Shown: one piece after another, positions 7,233 to 16,281 of the stretch
Layout of the letters: each line of letters begins with the position of its first letter
Numbering within the stretch: the first letter of the stretch is position 1
Made by a program: the position numbers and the translations under genes
The notes under the pieces: generated by a model
The model's input: only the letters and a program-made list of their open reading frames with translations
Told to the model about the DNA's origin: nothing
Database searches by the model: none
Assembly (NCBI RefSeq): GCF_001425835.1
Contig: NZ_LMDP01000001.1
Location: 807,476-871,475, forward strand
Length of the DNA: 64,000 bases
DNA from: Afipia sp. Root123D2
GTDB taxonomy: Bacteria; Pseudomonadota; Alphaproteobacteria; Rhizobiales; Xanthobacteraceae
Reading direction: 5' to 3'

Positions 7233-9269
7233 TCAGGCTGACTGCGCTCGCTTGATGTCGGGCGGCGTTGCCTCGTCGACCAGCGCCTTCAGCGCCTCGT
7301 CGAGCGGCAGCACGGTCTGGCCTTCGCTGCCGAGACGGCGGATCGAGACCGAGCGGCTTTCGGCTTCCTTCTTGCCGACGACGAGAAGCGCCGGCACTTT
7401 CGCCAGCGAGTGCTCGCGCACCTTGTAGTTGATCTTCTCGTTGCGCAGGTCGATTTCCGTGCGCAGCCCGGCCTTGCGGCACGCCGCGAGAACCTCGCGG
7501 GCGTAGTCGTCGCCATCCGAGGTGATGGTGGTGACGACGGCCTGCGTCGGCGCGAGCCACAACGGGAAGTGGCCGGCGAAATGCTCGATCAGAATGCCGG
7601 TGAAGCGCTCCAGCGAGCCGCAGATCGCGCGGTGAACCATCACCGGCGTCACCTTGTTGGAGTGATCGTCGATGTAGAACGCGCCGAAGCGCTCCGGCAG
7701 GTTGAAGTCGACCTGCGTGGTGCCGCACTGCCACTCGCGGCCGATGGCGTCGCGCAGCACGTATTCGAACTTCGGCCCATAGAACGCGCCTTCGCCCGGA
7801 TTGATCGAGGTCTTGATGCGGTTGTGGCCTTGCGCCTCGATCTGCTTGAGCACCTCGGTCATGATGCCTTCGGCGTGATCCCATGCCGCATCGGAGCCGA
7901 CGCGCTTTTCGGGGCGGGTCGAGAGCTTGACCGTCAGTTCGCCGACGAAGCCGAAGTCCTCATAGGTCGACAGGATCAGGTCGTTGATCTTGAGACATTC
8001 CGCGGCGAGCTGATCCTCGGTGCAGAAGATATGCGCGTCATCCTGCGTGAATCCGCGCACGCGCATCAGGCCGTGCATCGCGCCCGATGGCTCGTAGCGG
8101 TGGACGATGCCGAATTCGGCGAGGCGGATCGGCAGTTCGCGATAGCTCTTCAGGCCGTGCTTGAAGATCAGCACGTGGCCGGGGCAGTTCATCGGCTTGA
8201 TCGCGAACCAGCGCTTGTCCTCGGCCTCGTCGCCGGCGGACTGCGCCGCGAACATGTTTTCGCGATACCACTCCCAGTGGCCGGAGGTTTCCCACAGCGA
8301 CTTGTCGAGCATCTGCGGCGCGTTGACTTCGTCGTAGTCACCGGCGAGGCGGCGGCGCATGTAGGCGATGATCGCCTGGAACATGGTCCAGCCCTTGGCG
8401 TGCCAGAACACGACGCCGGGGCCTTCCTCCTGGAAGTGGAAGAGGTCCATCTCGCGGCCGAGGCGGCGATGGTCGCGCTTCTCGGCTTCCTCGAGTTGCT
8501 TCAGGTAAGCGTCCAGCTCCTGCTGGTTGGCAAACGCCGTGCCGTAGATCCGCGTCAGCATCGGGTTGTTGCTGTCGCCGCGCCAGTAGGCGCCGGCCAC
8601 CTTCATCAGCTTGAAGGCGTTGCCGATCTTGCCGGTCGAGGTCATGTGCGGGCCGCGGCACAGATCGAACCAGTCGCCCTGATAGTAGATCTTGATCGGC
8701 TCATCGCCCGGAATGGCGTCGACCAGTTCGACCTTGAAGGCTTCGCCCTTGTCGCGGAACACCTCTTTGGTCTTCTCGCGCGACCACACGTCCTTGGTGA
8801 AGGGTTTGTCGCGCGCGATGATCTCGCGCATCTTCTTTTCGATGGCGGCGAAGTCTTCCGGCGTGAACGGCTCGTTGCGGAAGAAGTCGTAATAGAATCC
8901 GTTCTCGATCACCGGGCCGATGGTGACCTGCGTGCCCGGCCACAGGGCCTGTACCGCTTCGGCGAGCACATGCGCGGCGTCATGCCGGATCAGCTCCAGC
9001 GCGCGCGGGTCGTCGCGGTTGACGAACTCGATCTTGGCGTCCTGCTCGATCGGATCGGCGAGGTCGGTCAGCACGCCGTCGAGCGCCATCGCCACGGTCC
9101 GCTTGGCGAGCGAGGGCGAGATGCCCTTGGCGATATCGAGGCCGGTGGTGCCTTTGGGAAATTCGCGTTTCGCGCCATCGGGGAAAGTGACGGCGACCTG
9201 GTCGGATTCGACGGCCTTGAGGTTGGCGAGGCCGAACTGGAATCCGGGCGAGGCATTGTCTTCAGACAT
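7233..9269 (-). CDS. thrS: Threonine--tRNA ligase
   Basis: Class II aminoacyl-tRNA synthetase charging tRNA-Thr. Domain order is intact: N-terminal TGS (about 24-85), editing/second additional domain with [10 protein letters not shown], catalytic core with MNCPGH (zinc-binding Cys), motif 2 region [20 protein letters not shown] and DDAHIFC, motif 3 [11 protein letters not shown], and the anticodon-binding domain from about 575. The frame opens at 9275 with ATG-AAG-ATG. AGGAG abuts the first ATG but is 6 bases from the second, so the second (9269) is the likelier start, giving 678 residues. The gene is not near tRNA-Thr (28.2 kb). I saw no obvious regulatory leader in the 120 bases upstream. 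Confidence 0.97.
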   Translation of the reverse strand: MSEDNASPGFQFGLANLKAVESDQVAVTFPDGAKREFPKGTTGLDIAKGISPSLAKRTVAMALDGVLTDLADPIEQDAKIEFVNRDDPRALELIRHDAAHVLAEAVQALWPGTQVTIGPVIENGFYYDFFRNEPFTPEDFAAIEKKMREIIARDKPFTKDVWSREKTKEVFRDKGEAFKVELVDAIPGDEPIKIYYQGDWFDLCRGPHMTSTGKIGNAFKLMKVAGAYWRGDSNNPMLTRIYGTAFANQQELDAYLKQLEEAEKRDHRRLGREMDLFHFQEEGPGVVFWHAKGWTMFQAIIAYMRRRLAGDYDEVNAPQMLDKSLWETSGHWEWYRENMFAAQSAGDEAEDKRWFAIKPMNCPGHVLIFKHGLKSYRELPIRLAEFGIVHRYEPSGAMHGLMRVRGFTQDDAHIFCTEDQLAAECLKINDLILSTYEDFGFVGELTVKLSTRPEKRVGSDAAWDHAEGIMTEVLKQIEAQGHNRIKTSINPGEGAFYGPKFEYVLRDAIGREWQCGTTQVDFNLPERFGAFYIDDHSNKVTPVMVHRAICGSLERFTGILIEHFAGHFPLWLAPTQAVVTTITSDGDDYAREVLAACRKAGLRTEIDLRNEKINYKVREHSLAKVPALLVVGKKEAESRSVSIRRLGSEGQTVLPLDEALKALVDEATPPDIKRAQSA

Positions 9270-9394
9270 CTTCATCTCCTGTGGCTCACTCCTGCGAACG
9301 AGCGCAGGTAAGCGTGTGGAGAGGTGTATAACAGCGGAATTGACCTGTGCAACGCCAGTTTGCGCCCGCGCGCCGGTTTCCGGAGGGCAGGCCG

Positions 9395-10624
9395 TCAGGG
9401 CCGCGATGTCGTGACGGCCGCCATGATCGCAGCGCCGACGATATTGGCCGCGATGCTGGCGAGGATCGGCAGCATGTAGCTGTGGCTGGCGTCAAACGCG
9501 AAGCCGGCGGCACTGGGGCCGACCAGAGTGCCGACGGCGACGCTGGTATAAAGGATGCCGATGATGCCGCTGACGTTACGGCCGCCGAAATAATCCATCA
9601 CCACCGCAGGCAGTACGGCGACCCATCCGCCGTAGAACACGCCATAGGCGAAGGCGAACGCCGCCAGCGCCCACACGCCGGTCGCGACCGCCCAGATCGC
9701 CAATGCCGCCGCCATGCCGAAATACATCGTCAGCAGCGCGAGACGCCGCCCCATCCGGTCCGCGAGGCCGCCGAGAAAGAAGCGCCCGGCGGTGCTGCCG
9801 ATTCCGATCACGCCCAGCAGCAGGACGGCAGTCGATTTGCTGACGCCGTGATCGATCGCATACGGCACGAGGTGAACGAACGGCACGAACACCCCGAACG
9901 AGCAGATCACGCACGATACATAAAGGCCGATGAACTGCCGGGACCGGACCGCTTCGCCGACGGTGAAGCCCGTGGGCACCGCAGATGCGGCGCCGGCTTG
10001 TACTGCGTCACCATCGGGCGCGAGGCCGCGATCGCGCGGATCGTTCTCGATCAGCAACGCCATGCCGGTGCCGACGACGGCGGCAAGGATGCCGAGAATG
10101 AGATAGGCGCTGCGCCAGCCACCGCTGTCGATCAGCCAAGCCGCAAGCGGCGGCATCACCAGCGTGCCGACGCCGATGCCGCTGACCGCAAGCCCCGAGG
10201 CGAAGCCGCGCCGCTTGACGAACCAGCGCTGCACCGCGCCGATCGCGGGGACATAGGACGCGCCGACGCCAAGGCCGACGCCGAGCCCGTAGGCGATGTA
10301 GACCTCGTTCAGGCTGCGCGCGACGCTGGCGAGCGCAAGACCGAGCCCGATCAGGATCATGCCGGCGATGGCGAGGCGGCGCGAGCCGAAGCGATCCGCG
10401 AGCGGGCCGCTGACGACGCCGAGCGCGAAATACAGGAAGCCGGCCAGCGAGAACACCAGCGATACCGAACCGCGCGACGCGCCGAAATCCGCCTGCAGCG
10501 ATTCGACGAAGGCGCTGAAGGTATAGGCGCTGCCAAAGCCGATCATCATCACCGTGAAGGCGGCGGCGACCACGAACCAGCCATAGAACAGGCGCGGATT
10601 GGGCGACATTGTTTGGCTGCTCAT
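9395..10624 (-). CDS. MFS transporter (CGNR-linked)
   Basis: A 12-helix major facilitator protein of about 409 residues: [14 protein letters not shown] in helix 1, [12 protein letters not shown] in the helix 2-3 loop, and a second half with [12 protein letters not shown]. The RLFYGW opening and overall pattern are those of oxalate/formate- or monocarboxylate-type porters. The frame is open to 10768, but GGGAG is 3 and 6 bases from the paired ATGs at 10627 and 10624; I use 10624. The gene is divergent from the CGNR regulator, and a 23-bp palindrome lies between them, which suggests that the regulator controls this transporter. The substrate is unknown. Confidence 0.9.
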   Translation of the reverse strand: MSSQTMSPNPRLFYGWFVVAAAFTVMMIGFGSAYTFSAFVESLQADFGASRGSVSLVFSLAGFLYFALGVVSGPLADRFGSRRLAIAGMILIGLGLALASVARSLNEVYIAYGLGVGLGVGASYVPAIGAVQRWFVKRRGFASGLAVSGIGVGTLVMPPLAAWLIDSGGWRSAYLILGILAAVVGTGMALLIENDPRDRGLAPDGDAVQAGAASAVPTGFTVGEAVRSRQFIGLYVSCVICSFGVFVPFVHLVPYAIDHGVSKSTAVLLLGVIGIGSTAGRFFLGGLADRMGRRLALLTMYFGMAAALAIWAVATGVWALAAFAFAYGVFYGGWVAVLPAVVMDYFGGRNVSGIIGILYTSVAVGTLVGPSAAGFAFDASHSYMLPILASIAANIVGAAIMAAVTTSRP

Positions 10625-10694
10625 CATGCTCTCCCGCGCCCGTGCGGTTTCATGCCGGACGTTACGGAGACTAGACCGGCGGCGCTTGCTGTCA

Positions 10695-10717
10695 ACCAGT
10701 AAAAATGCTTTACTGGT
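10695..10717. promoter_or_regulatory. Perfect 9-bp-arm palindrome, putative CGNR operator
   Basis: ACCAGTAAA (10695-10703), 5-base spacer, TTTACTGGT (10709-10717). It ends 4 bases before the CGNR start codon and 71 bases upstream of the divergent MFS start, the placement expected for an autoregulatory operator. The symmetry is seen directly; the binding partner is inferred. Confidence 0.6.
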
Positions 10718-10721
10718 GTCG

Positions 10722-11312
10722 ATGTCGAAAGCCTCGCGCAAGTTCAAGGTTCCGGACGAATTGGCCAATGTCTATGACTTTGCCAATACGCTCGACCTGC
10801 GCCGGTTCGTCCATAACAGCGTGCCGCATCCGCAGGGCGACGAACTGACCAGCCCGGCGGCTCTCGCCGCATGGCTGTCGGAGCGAAAACTGCTGCCGTC
10901 CGGTGCGAGGATCACCGCGCCGCTGCTGGGCGAGGCGCTTGAACTGCGATCGTCGCTGCGCGCCTGTCTGCAGCGCGATCCGGACGAGCGGGGGGACAGG
11001 ATGGTCTTGCGCGCACTCAACCGGGCGATCGAGAAATTTCCGCTGGTCGCGGCGGTCGCGACTGACCGCACGATGGTTCTGAGTGGTGCGCGGAAGGATG
11101 CGCTGTCGGGCCTGTCCGTTGTCGTCAGCGAATTGTTGCGCGCTTCGGATAACCGTAGTCTCGACCGCTTGAAGATGTGCGCATCGGATGAATGCCGTAG
11201 GGTGTTCTACGATCGCTCGAAGCCGGGGACCCGGCGCTGGTGCGTGTCGGCGCTGTGCGGCAATCGCGAGAAAACGCGTGCCTATCGCGCGCGGATGCAG
11301 GGCGAGGCGTGA
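10722..11312 (+). CDS. CGNR zinc-finger (ABATE-domain) transcriptional regulator
   Basis: 196 residues from the ATG at 10722. The N-terminal ABATE-like region (about 10-130) carries YDFANTLDLR and a helical core. The C-terminal CGNR finger has C-x4-C (CASDECRRVFYDRSKPGTRR) followed by WCVSALCGNREKTRAYRAR, giving four zinc cysteines and the eponymous CGNR. Such proteins are metal-dependent DNA-binding regulators in bacteria, often paired with a transporter or enzyme gene; effectors are poorly known. The palindrome immediately before the ATG supports autorepression. The extended frame to 10599 runs across the operator and the divergent gene start and is rejected. Confidence 0.88.
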   Translation: MSKASRKFKVPDELANVYDFANTLDLRRFVHNSVPHPQGDELTSPAALAAWLSERKLLPSGARITAPLLGEALELRSSLRACLQRDPDERGDRMVLRALNRAIEKFPLVAAVATDRTMVLSGARKDALSGLSVVVSELLRASDNRSLDRLKMCASDECRRVFYDRSKPGTRRWCVSALCGNREKTRAYRARMQGEA

Positions 11313-11328
11313 CGCGCGTCTTGTTCAG

Positions 11329-11355
11329 TGTCGTCCGCGCTTCGCGGGGACGACA
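11329..11355. repeat. GTCGTCC-type palindromic repeat (REP-like)
   Basis: TGTCGTCC (11329-11336) pairs with GGACGACA (11348-11355) around GCGCTTCGCGG, forming a hairpin just after the CGNR gene. The same core occurs at 16013-16032 and 16108-16127. It may also act as a terminator-like structure. Confidence 0.6.
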
Positions 11356-11411
11356 TGGAGAAAGTCGCGCCCGCAATTTCCATTGCGCTTTGCAACGCAC
11401 CATTGCAATTT

Positions 11412-11425
11412 CATGCAATTGCATG
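11412..11425. promoter_or_regulatory. 14-bp palindrome upstream of the second MFS gene
   Basis: CATGCAATTGCATG is perfectly symmetrical and sits 29 bases before the ATG at 11455. A related half-site TTGCAATT lies just upstream. It could be an operator for a MarR- or TetR-type factor; no such regulator gene is adjacent. Confidence 0.45.
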
Positions 11426-11454
11426 TAAGGTATTGGCCCTGCTAACAGGCCCTC

Positions 11455-12603
11455 ATGAAACGCTTCGCTGTCACGTCTCTGATGATCGGTAATATCGTAA
11501 CCGGCGTGAGCGTGCTCGCGCCGGCAGGCATGCTGCCGCAACTGTCCCAAGGCCTCGGCGTCAGCATTCGCGACGCCGGATTGCTGATCACCTTCGGCGC
11601 CATCGTTCTTTGCATCGCATCACCGGCGACAGCGTGGCTGACCAGCCGCTTCGACCGACGGCCGCTGCTTGCGGGCGCCATGCTGTTTACCTCGCTCGCG
11701 CATGTCGCATCGGCTCTGGCGCCGGACTACCGCACGCTGCTGGCATTGCGGCTGGTGATGCTGGCGGTGGTGGCGCTGTTTACGCCTCAAGCCGCGAGCC
11801 TCGCTTCGGTCATGGTGCCGCCGGAGCGGCGCGGCAGCACCATGACTTACGTGTTTCTCGGTTGGTCGCTTGCGGCCGCGGCGGGATTGCCGGCGGTCAC
11901 TTATCTGGCCAGTCATTTCGGCTGGCGCGCCGCCTATGCCGGCATTGCGCTGATTGCATTCATTGCTTTTGTGATGACCGCATGGCGGCTGCCGCGCGGC
12001 ATCGTCGGCGTCCGCGTCGATTTGAAGACATGGGGTGCACTCGGCGGCAATCCGCTGGTGCTCATGCTGCTGCTGATCACCATGATGCAGATGGGCAGCC
12101 AGTTCATCATCTTCACGTTCATGGGCCCGCTGGTGCAGCACCAGACCGGTGCTGGGCCGGAGGCCGTCGCATTGCTGTTTGCGATCTACGGCGTGATGGG
12201 ATTCGCGGGCAACGTACTCGCGAGCCGGATCGTCGATTCATGGGGCGCCTGGAAAACCTCGCTGGCGTTTTCGATCGCGATCCTGCTCGGTATCGCCGGA
12301 TGGACGCTCGGCAGCGGCATGTTGTCCGCGATGCTCGTCGCGATGTTGTTCTGGGGATTTGGCTTCGCCGCGGCGAATTCGATGCAGCAAGTGCGGCTGA
12401 TGGCGGCAGCGCCAACGCTGGCCAGCGCCTCGGTGTCGCTCAACACCTCGGTTCTCTATATCGGGCAGGGCCTCGGCTCGGCGCTGGGTGCGATGTTCTA
12501 TGTGCGCGAGGCCTACGATGCGATGAACATTGCAGGCGCGGCGGCAATCGGGTTCACGGTGCTGCTGATCGTGCTGACGCGACCGCGTGTCGGCATCAAC
12601 TGA
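11455..12603 (+). CDS. MFS transporter (DHA1-like drug/metabolite efflux)
   Basis: 382 residues, 12 predicted transmembrane helices. The first half has WLTSRFDRRPLL in the helix 2-3 loop and a motif-C-like GWSLAAAAGLPAVTYLASHFGW in helix 5, hallmark of drug:H+ antiporters. The second half follows a shorter cytoplasmic loop. DHA1 proteins such as AraJ/YdhP types expel drugs, sugars or arabinose-like compounds; the true substrate is unknown. Its 3' end overlaps the convergent yidD by 8 bases. The palindrome at 11412-11425 is probably part of its promoter. Confidence 0.88.
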   Translation: MKRFAVTSLMIGNIVTGVSVLAPAGMLPQLSQGLGVSIRDAGLLITFGAIVLCIASPATAWLTSRFDRRPLLAGAMLFTSLAHVASALAPDYRTLLALRLVMLAVVALFTPQAASLASVMVPPERRGSTMTYVFLGWSLAAAAGLPAVTYLASHFGWRAAYAGIALIAFIAFVMTAWRLPRGIVGVRVDLKTWGALGGNPLVLMLLLITMMQMGSQFIIFTFMGPLVQHQTGAGPEAVALLFAIYGVMGFAGNVLASRIVDSWGAWKTSLAFSIAILLGIAGWTLGSGMLSAMLVAMLFWGFGFAAANSMQQVRLMAAAPTLASASVSLNTSVLYIGQGLGSALGAMFYVREAYDAMNIAGAAAIGFTVLLIVLTRPRVGIN

Positions 12604-12937
12604 CGGATGTGTCGTTGACGCCGCGCCAGCGCGCATAGCGCCACGGCAGATACCAGCGCGCATTCGCGGGCGTCTCGTCCGGCACGTTGTCGATGCCCGA
12701 CGTGCCCCACGGCTGGCAGCGCAGCAATCGCGCGAGAGTCATCCAGCCGCCGGCCCACAGTCCGAAGCGGCCGATCGCCTCGTCGCCATAGACCGAGCAG
12801 GTTGGCAGATGGCGGCAGTTGAAACCGATCAGCGGCGACAGCGTGTGGCGATAGATCCAGATCATGCCGCGTCCGGCGTTGCGCGGCAGATGCGACAGCG
12901 CGGTTCCACACTGCGGACATTGCGTCGAAGGTTTCAT
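12596..12937 (-). CDS. yidD: Membrane protein insertion efficiency factor YidD
   Basis: 113 residues. The YidD core is clear: IYRHTLSPLIGFNCRHLPTCS, YGDEAIGRFG and RLLRCQPWGTSGIDNVP, including the conserved cysteines. It assists YidC-dependent insertion of inner-membrane proteins. The ATG at 12937 gives an N-terminal CPQCGTAL extension with two cysteines that precedes the usual YidD start near RGMIWIY; this extra CPxCG knuckle occurs in some alphaproteobacterial members and may bind zinc. The long frame to 13048 is unlikely. It is not next to rpmH-rnpA-yidC here. Confidence 0.9.
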   Translation of the reverse strand: MKPSTQCPQCGTALSHLPRNAGRGMIWIYRHTLSPLIGFNCRHLPTCSVYGDEAIGRFGLWAGGWMTLARLLRCQPWGTSGIDNVPDETPANARWYLPWRYARWRGVNDTSVS

Positions 12938-13137
12938 CTCGATCCATTTGCTCGCGCAGCGATCAAGGCTGGTTCCGGGCGCGGAACTGGTTGTGTTTTC
13001 GCGCCACACTTCCCCAACAATCGCACGCTTTTGACTGCGATGCAGCAAAAGTGGAATAGACGCAAATCCTCCGTATCGTTACGGTTTTCATAACGGCCAT
13101 GTGACAGGATTCGTCGCGTGGACTGGGACCGTCACCG

Positions 13138-14085
13138 TTGCCCGTGAAACGGGTGTGGGGAACCGGCTTGAAACTCTTGGAGTCGCCGATTTCGAGCGGC
13201 TGGGTGCAGGTCTGCACCGCCGCTTTTTTTCTGCTCCTGCCGGGCGCAGCCCTGGCTGGTGACGCACAACAGTCTATTGCCCCGACGCTCGAGCAACGCA
13301 AACTTCCGATGACGTTCGACTGGCACGCTGCCCGGACTGGTGCGTGCGAACCGGATTGCCGCGACTGGATTTCCGCGGTTGGCGTGGTCACCAACGACAC
13401 GCCTAAGCAGTTTGCTGCCTTCGCGAAAGACCGGAAGGTCAAGGGCGCCACAGTAGTTCTCGATTCCAGCGGTGGCTCCGTGCTCGATGCAATTTCGCTC
13501 GGCCGGCGCTGGCGTGAGCTTGGCATTCACACCGCGGTCGGCGCGGTTGTCGAGCGGAATGGCAAGAGCGGCCCGGAGCGCGATGTTCTGGCCGATGCTT
13601 ATTGCGAGTCGATGTGCGTGTTCCTGCTGCTGTCGGGCGAAACCCGCTACGTCCCGGTCGGCGCGCATGTTCGCGTTCACCAGATCTGGATGGGTGATCG
13701 TGCCGAGAATGCCAAGGCGGCAAACTACACCGCGCAGGATCTCACCATCGTTCAGCACGACATCGGTAGTCTCGCCAAGTTCACCTTCGACATGGGCGGT
13801 TCCGGCGATCTTCTGTCGCTGGCGCTGAGTGTGCCGCCTTGGGAGCCGCTGCACGAACTGACGCCGTCGGAATTGCGGCAGACCCGAATTCTGCGCGACG
13901 ATGCGGTGGCCCGCGCCCCGCAGCGGTCGGGGACCACGACCGATGTCGTTGCCGTCTCCGAACCCAAGCTGTTTCAGGATCGCATTGTGTCCGAGCCGGC
14001 CGCGCCGTCACCGTCAGCCGTGACCAAGGCGACCAAGACTGCCGACGCGCAACCCGCGACCGGCGGCGCGGCACCGGCGAAATAG
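13138..14085 (+). CDS. Periplasmic ClpP/crotonase-fold protein (COG3904-like)
   Basis: About 315 residues. A hydrophobic segment ending PGAALAGDAQ is a likely signal peptide. The middle has the serine-protease ClpP-like pattern: LDSSGGSVLDAISLGRRWRE, GIHTAVG, then the nucleophile-elbow equivalent YCESMCVFLLLSG with the serine flanked by two cysteines, and VGAHVRVHQIW with a candidate catalytic histidine. The C-terminus is a Pro/Ala-rich low-complexity tail. Such proteins are annotated as predicted periplasmic proteins; proteolytic activity is not established. The start is uncertain: TTG 13138, GTG 13144 and GTG 13153 are all possible. Confidence 0.75.
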   Translation: MPVKRVWGTGLKLLESPISSGWVQVCTAAFFLLLPGAALAGDAQQSIAPTLEQRKLPMTFDWHAARTGACEPDCRDWISAVGVVTNDTPKQFAAFAKDRKVKGATVVLDSSGGSVLDAISLGRRWRELGIHTAVGAVVERNGKSGPERDVLADAYCESMCVFLLLSGETRYVPVGAHVRVHQIWMGDRAENAKAANYTAQDLTIVQHDIGSLAKFTFDMGGSGDLLSLALSVPPWEPLHELTPSELRQTRILRDDAVARAPQRSGTTTDVVAVSEPKLFQDRIVSEPAAPSPSAVTKATKTADAQPATGGAAPAK

Positions 14086-14107
14086 CTCGTCGACACATCT
14101 GCGGAAA

Positions 14108-14575
14108 TCAGGATTCCGACGCCGCCAGCGCGCCGGCCTTGGTTTTGTCCTTGGCCTCGATCTGGCCGACAGCATCGACCACGGCATCGAACGTCAGCAT
14201 GGTTGACGCGTGGCGCGCCTTGTAGTCGCGCACCGGCTCGAGCAAGGCGATGTCCGCCCACTTGCCCTGCGGCGGCGCGCCGTTTTCCTTCAGCATTTTG
14301 CGCACGGTTTCGCGCAACTCGCGCAGCTCGGCGGCATTGGAGCCGACGACGTGGCTCGCCATGATCGAAGAGGACGCCTGACCAAGCGCGCAGGCTTTCA
14401 CGTCGTGGGCAAAATCCGTGACCACGCCGTCGTCCATCTTGAGGTCGATTTTGACCGTCGAGCCGCACAACTTGGAGTGGGCGGTCGCCGAGGCGTCCGG
14501 ATCGGAAAGCCGTCCCAGCCTTGGAATATTGCCCGCCAGCTCGATGATGCGTTTATTATAAATGTCGTTCAGCAT
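14108..14575 (-). CDS. NifU-like iron-sulfur scaffold protein lacking the third cysteine
   Basis: 155 residues from the ATG at 14575 (MLNDIYNKRIIELA). It aligns by eye with the NifU N-terminal/SufU/IscU family: SKLCGSTVKI carries the first conserved Cys, and ACALGQASSSIMASH the second. Where SufU and IscU have the third Cys near the C-terminus, this protein reads DYKARHASTMLTFDAV with no cysteine. Cluster assembly would therefore need another ligand, or the protein has a different role, for example cysteine desulfurase activation or sulfur transfer. No suf or isc genes are adjacent; folE is divergent. The frame extension to 14623 is rejected. Confidence 0.82.
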   Translation of the reverse strand: MLNDIYNKRIIELAGNIPRLGRLSDPDASATAHSKLCGSTVKIDLKMDDGVVTDFAHDVKACALGQASSSIMASHVVGSNAAELRELRETVRKMLKENGAPPQGKWADIALLEPVRDYKARHASTMLTFDAVVDAVGQIEAKDKTKAGALAASES

Positions 14576-14801
14576 GGCGTTGCATAGACCCCTGCGTCGC
14601 CGCCCTTGGCGGCGAACCGTCACACCCTATATAGTCTGGGTTGCACAGGAATAAACCCGCCTTTGGGATGGTCGCCGGGATGTGAATTGATCCGGATCGA
14701 TACCATTGCGGGAACGAGGCGTCCGGCAGGCCAGATTGGCCGCCGCGGCGGCCGGTGACACTCCGGCTTTATGGTAGAAAGCCGGTCGAACGGAGAGCCG
14801 A

Positions 14802-15479
14802 ATGGACGCTGTGATCAAGCCTCTGCGGGGTGGTAAAAACCCCGACAAACCTTCCGAGATTCCGGTTTCCGAATTTCAGGCGCCGGCCGTCCGGGCCGAC
14901 CTGCCGCGCGCATCGCGGGAGGAGGCCGAGGCGGCAGTCAAGACGCTGTTGTCCTACATCGGCGAGGACCCGGCCCGCGAAGGGCTGCTCGACACCCCGC
15001 GCCGGGTGGTCGAAGCGTATGATGAGCTGTTTCAGGGCTATCACCTGTGCCCGGCCGAGGTGCTGAACCGCACGTTCGGCGAGACCGCGGGGTATGACGA
15101 TTTCGTTCTGGTGCGCGACATCAGCTTCCATTCGCATTGCGAACATCACGTGATGCCGTTCTACGGCAAGGCACATATCGCCTATACGCCGGTCGAGCGG
15201 GTTGTGGGCCTGTCGAAACTGGCGCGGCTGGTCGATATTTTCGCCCATCGCCTCCAGACCCAGGAGCATCTCACTGCCCAGATCGCCGGCGCGATCGATC
15301 ATATTCTTCAGCCGCGCGGCGTTGCGGTGCTGATCGAGGCCGAACATACCTGCATGTCGGTGCGCGGCATCGCCAAGCAGGGCGCCCGGACCATCACCTC
15401 GCGCTTTTCCGGCGTATTCCGCGATTTCCCCGAAGAACAGGCCCGCTTTTTGGCGATGGTGCGCGCGCCCGGCGCTTGA
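14802..15479 (+). CDS. folE: GTP cyclohydrolase I
   Basis: 225 residues of the type I FolE family, which converts GTP to 7,8-dihydroneopterin triphosphate, first step of tetrahydrofolate synthesis. Zinc and active-site motifs are intact: [20 protein letters not shown], the [21 protein letters not shown] segment and [12 protein letters not shown] with the second zinc Cys. [16 protein letters not shown] is the expected N-terminal motif. The first 35 residues are variable. AGAG lies before the ATG. hisI follows 57 bases later on the same strand, giving a short pathway-mixed operon. Confidence 0.97.
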   Translation: MDAVIKPLRGGKNPDKPSEIPVSEFQAPAVRADLPRASREEAEAAVKTLLSYIGEDPAREGLLDTPRRVVEAYDELFQGYHLCPAEVLNRTFGETAGYDDFVLVRDISFHSHCEHHVMPFYGKAHIAYTPVERVVGLSKLARLVDIFAHRLQTQEHLTAQIAGAIDHILQPRGVAVLIEAEHTCMSVRGIAKQGARTITSRFSGVFRDFPEEQARFLAMVRAPGA

Positions 15480-15536
15480 GCTAAAAGGCGCGCGTATCCT
15501 TCAAGGCCCGTGCGCCAATTTGCGAAAGTCATTGCC

Positions 15537-15974
15537 GTGACCACTCCGACACAATCATCCGCACACTCGCACGACATCGAGGAAGGGCTGGCCTTCAGCC
15601 CGAAATTCGATGCTGCCGGCCTTGTGACCTGCGTCGCGACCGATGTCGCGACCGGCGACGTGCTGATGGTCGCGCACATGAACGACGAGGCATTGCGCAA
15701 GACCATCTCGACCGGCGAGGGCTGGTACTACAGCCGCTCGCGCAAGGCGCTGTGGCGCAAGGGCGAAAGCTCGGGCCACACCCAGCGCGTGGTCGAGATG
15801 CGGATGGACTGCGATCAGGATGCGGTCTGGATCAAGGTCGAGCAGACCGGCGCGGCCTGCCACACCGGACGCCGCTCCTGTTTCTATCGCGCGGTGACGG
15901 GCAAGGACGGGACGGCGACGCTGTCCTTCGTCGATGCCGAGAAGATGTTCGATCCGGCGAAGGTTTATCGGTAG
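15537..15974 (+). CDS. hisI: Phosphoribosyl-AMP cyclohydrolase
   Basis: A monofunctional HisI that opens the purine ring of PR-AMP in histidine biosynthesis. Signatures: [47 protein letters not shown] (metal-binding aspartates) and [12 protein letters not shown] (zinc cysteines). There is no HisE pyrophosphohydrolase domain. I prefer the GTG at 15537, with GAAAG upstream, giving 145 residues; a GTG at 15510 is the alternative and adds 9 residues. It follows folE and is probably co-transcribed. Confidence 0.95.
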   Translation: MTTPTQSSAHSHDIEEGLAFSPKFDAAGLVTCVATDVATGDVLMVAHMNDEALRKTISTGEGWYYSRSRKALWRKGESSGHTQRVVEMRMDCDQDAVWIKVEQTGAACHTGRRSCFYRAVTGKDGTATLSFVDAEKMFDPAKVYR

Positions 15975-16012
15975 GTCCTGCGATCGTGGTTTATCTCCAC
16001 GAGTCGTGACCA

Positions 16013-16127
16013 ATGTCGTCCCCGCGCAGGCGGGGACCCAGTCTTTTTTCAATAGCTTGGATGGACGACTTCGAGTTCTCCTTCGCAGACACATCGGTAT
16101 GGGTCATCGCCTGCGCGGGGACGACAT
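16013..16127. repeat. Inverted pair of GTCGTCCCCGCG repeats
   Basis: A 20-base unit ATGTCGTCCCCGCGCAGGCG (16013-16032) recurs as its exact reverse complement at 16108-16127, 75 bases apart. The same core forms the hairpin at 11329-11355. The region between contains no gene. It looks like a bacterial interspersed mosaic (REP pair). Confidence 0.7.
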
Positions 16128-16172
16128 CTCAATAATGATGGCCCAGGTTCATCGAGCGCCGCGCGAAACGCG

Positions 16173-16188
16173 TTAACCACCCATTAAC
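16173..16188 (+). promoter_or_regulatory. Perfect CtrA box upstream of the transglycosylase gene
   Basis: TTAA (16173-16176), 7 bases, TTAAC (16184-16188) matches the consensus exactly. It lies 94 bases before the ATG at 16282. Confidence 0.5.
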
Positions 16189-16281
16189 CATAATTGCCCC
16201 ACCTTGGCGGGAGGCTGGGAGGCCTGCGTGCGCTGGGAGGCGCACACATTTGAGGCGTGTCACCGGGGAGCGGGACACAAC

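Noticed and set aside
7410-9311. 633-codon open frame antisense to thrS
   Set aside because: thrS motifs are clear on the minus strand; this frame has no recognisable domain.
10599-10721. N-terminal extension of the CGNR gene
   Set aside because: It spans the divergent gene start and the palindrome; no ribosome-binding site.
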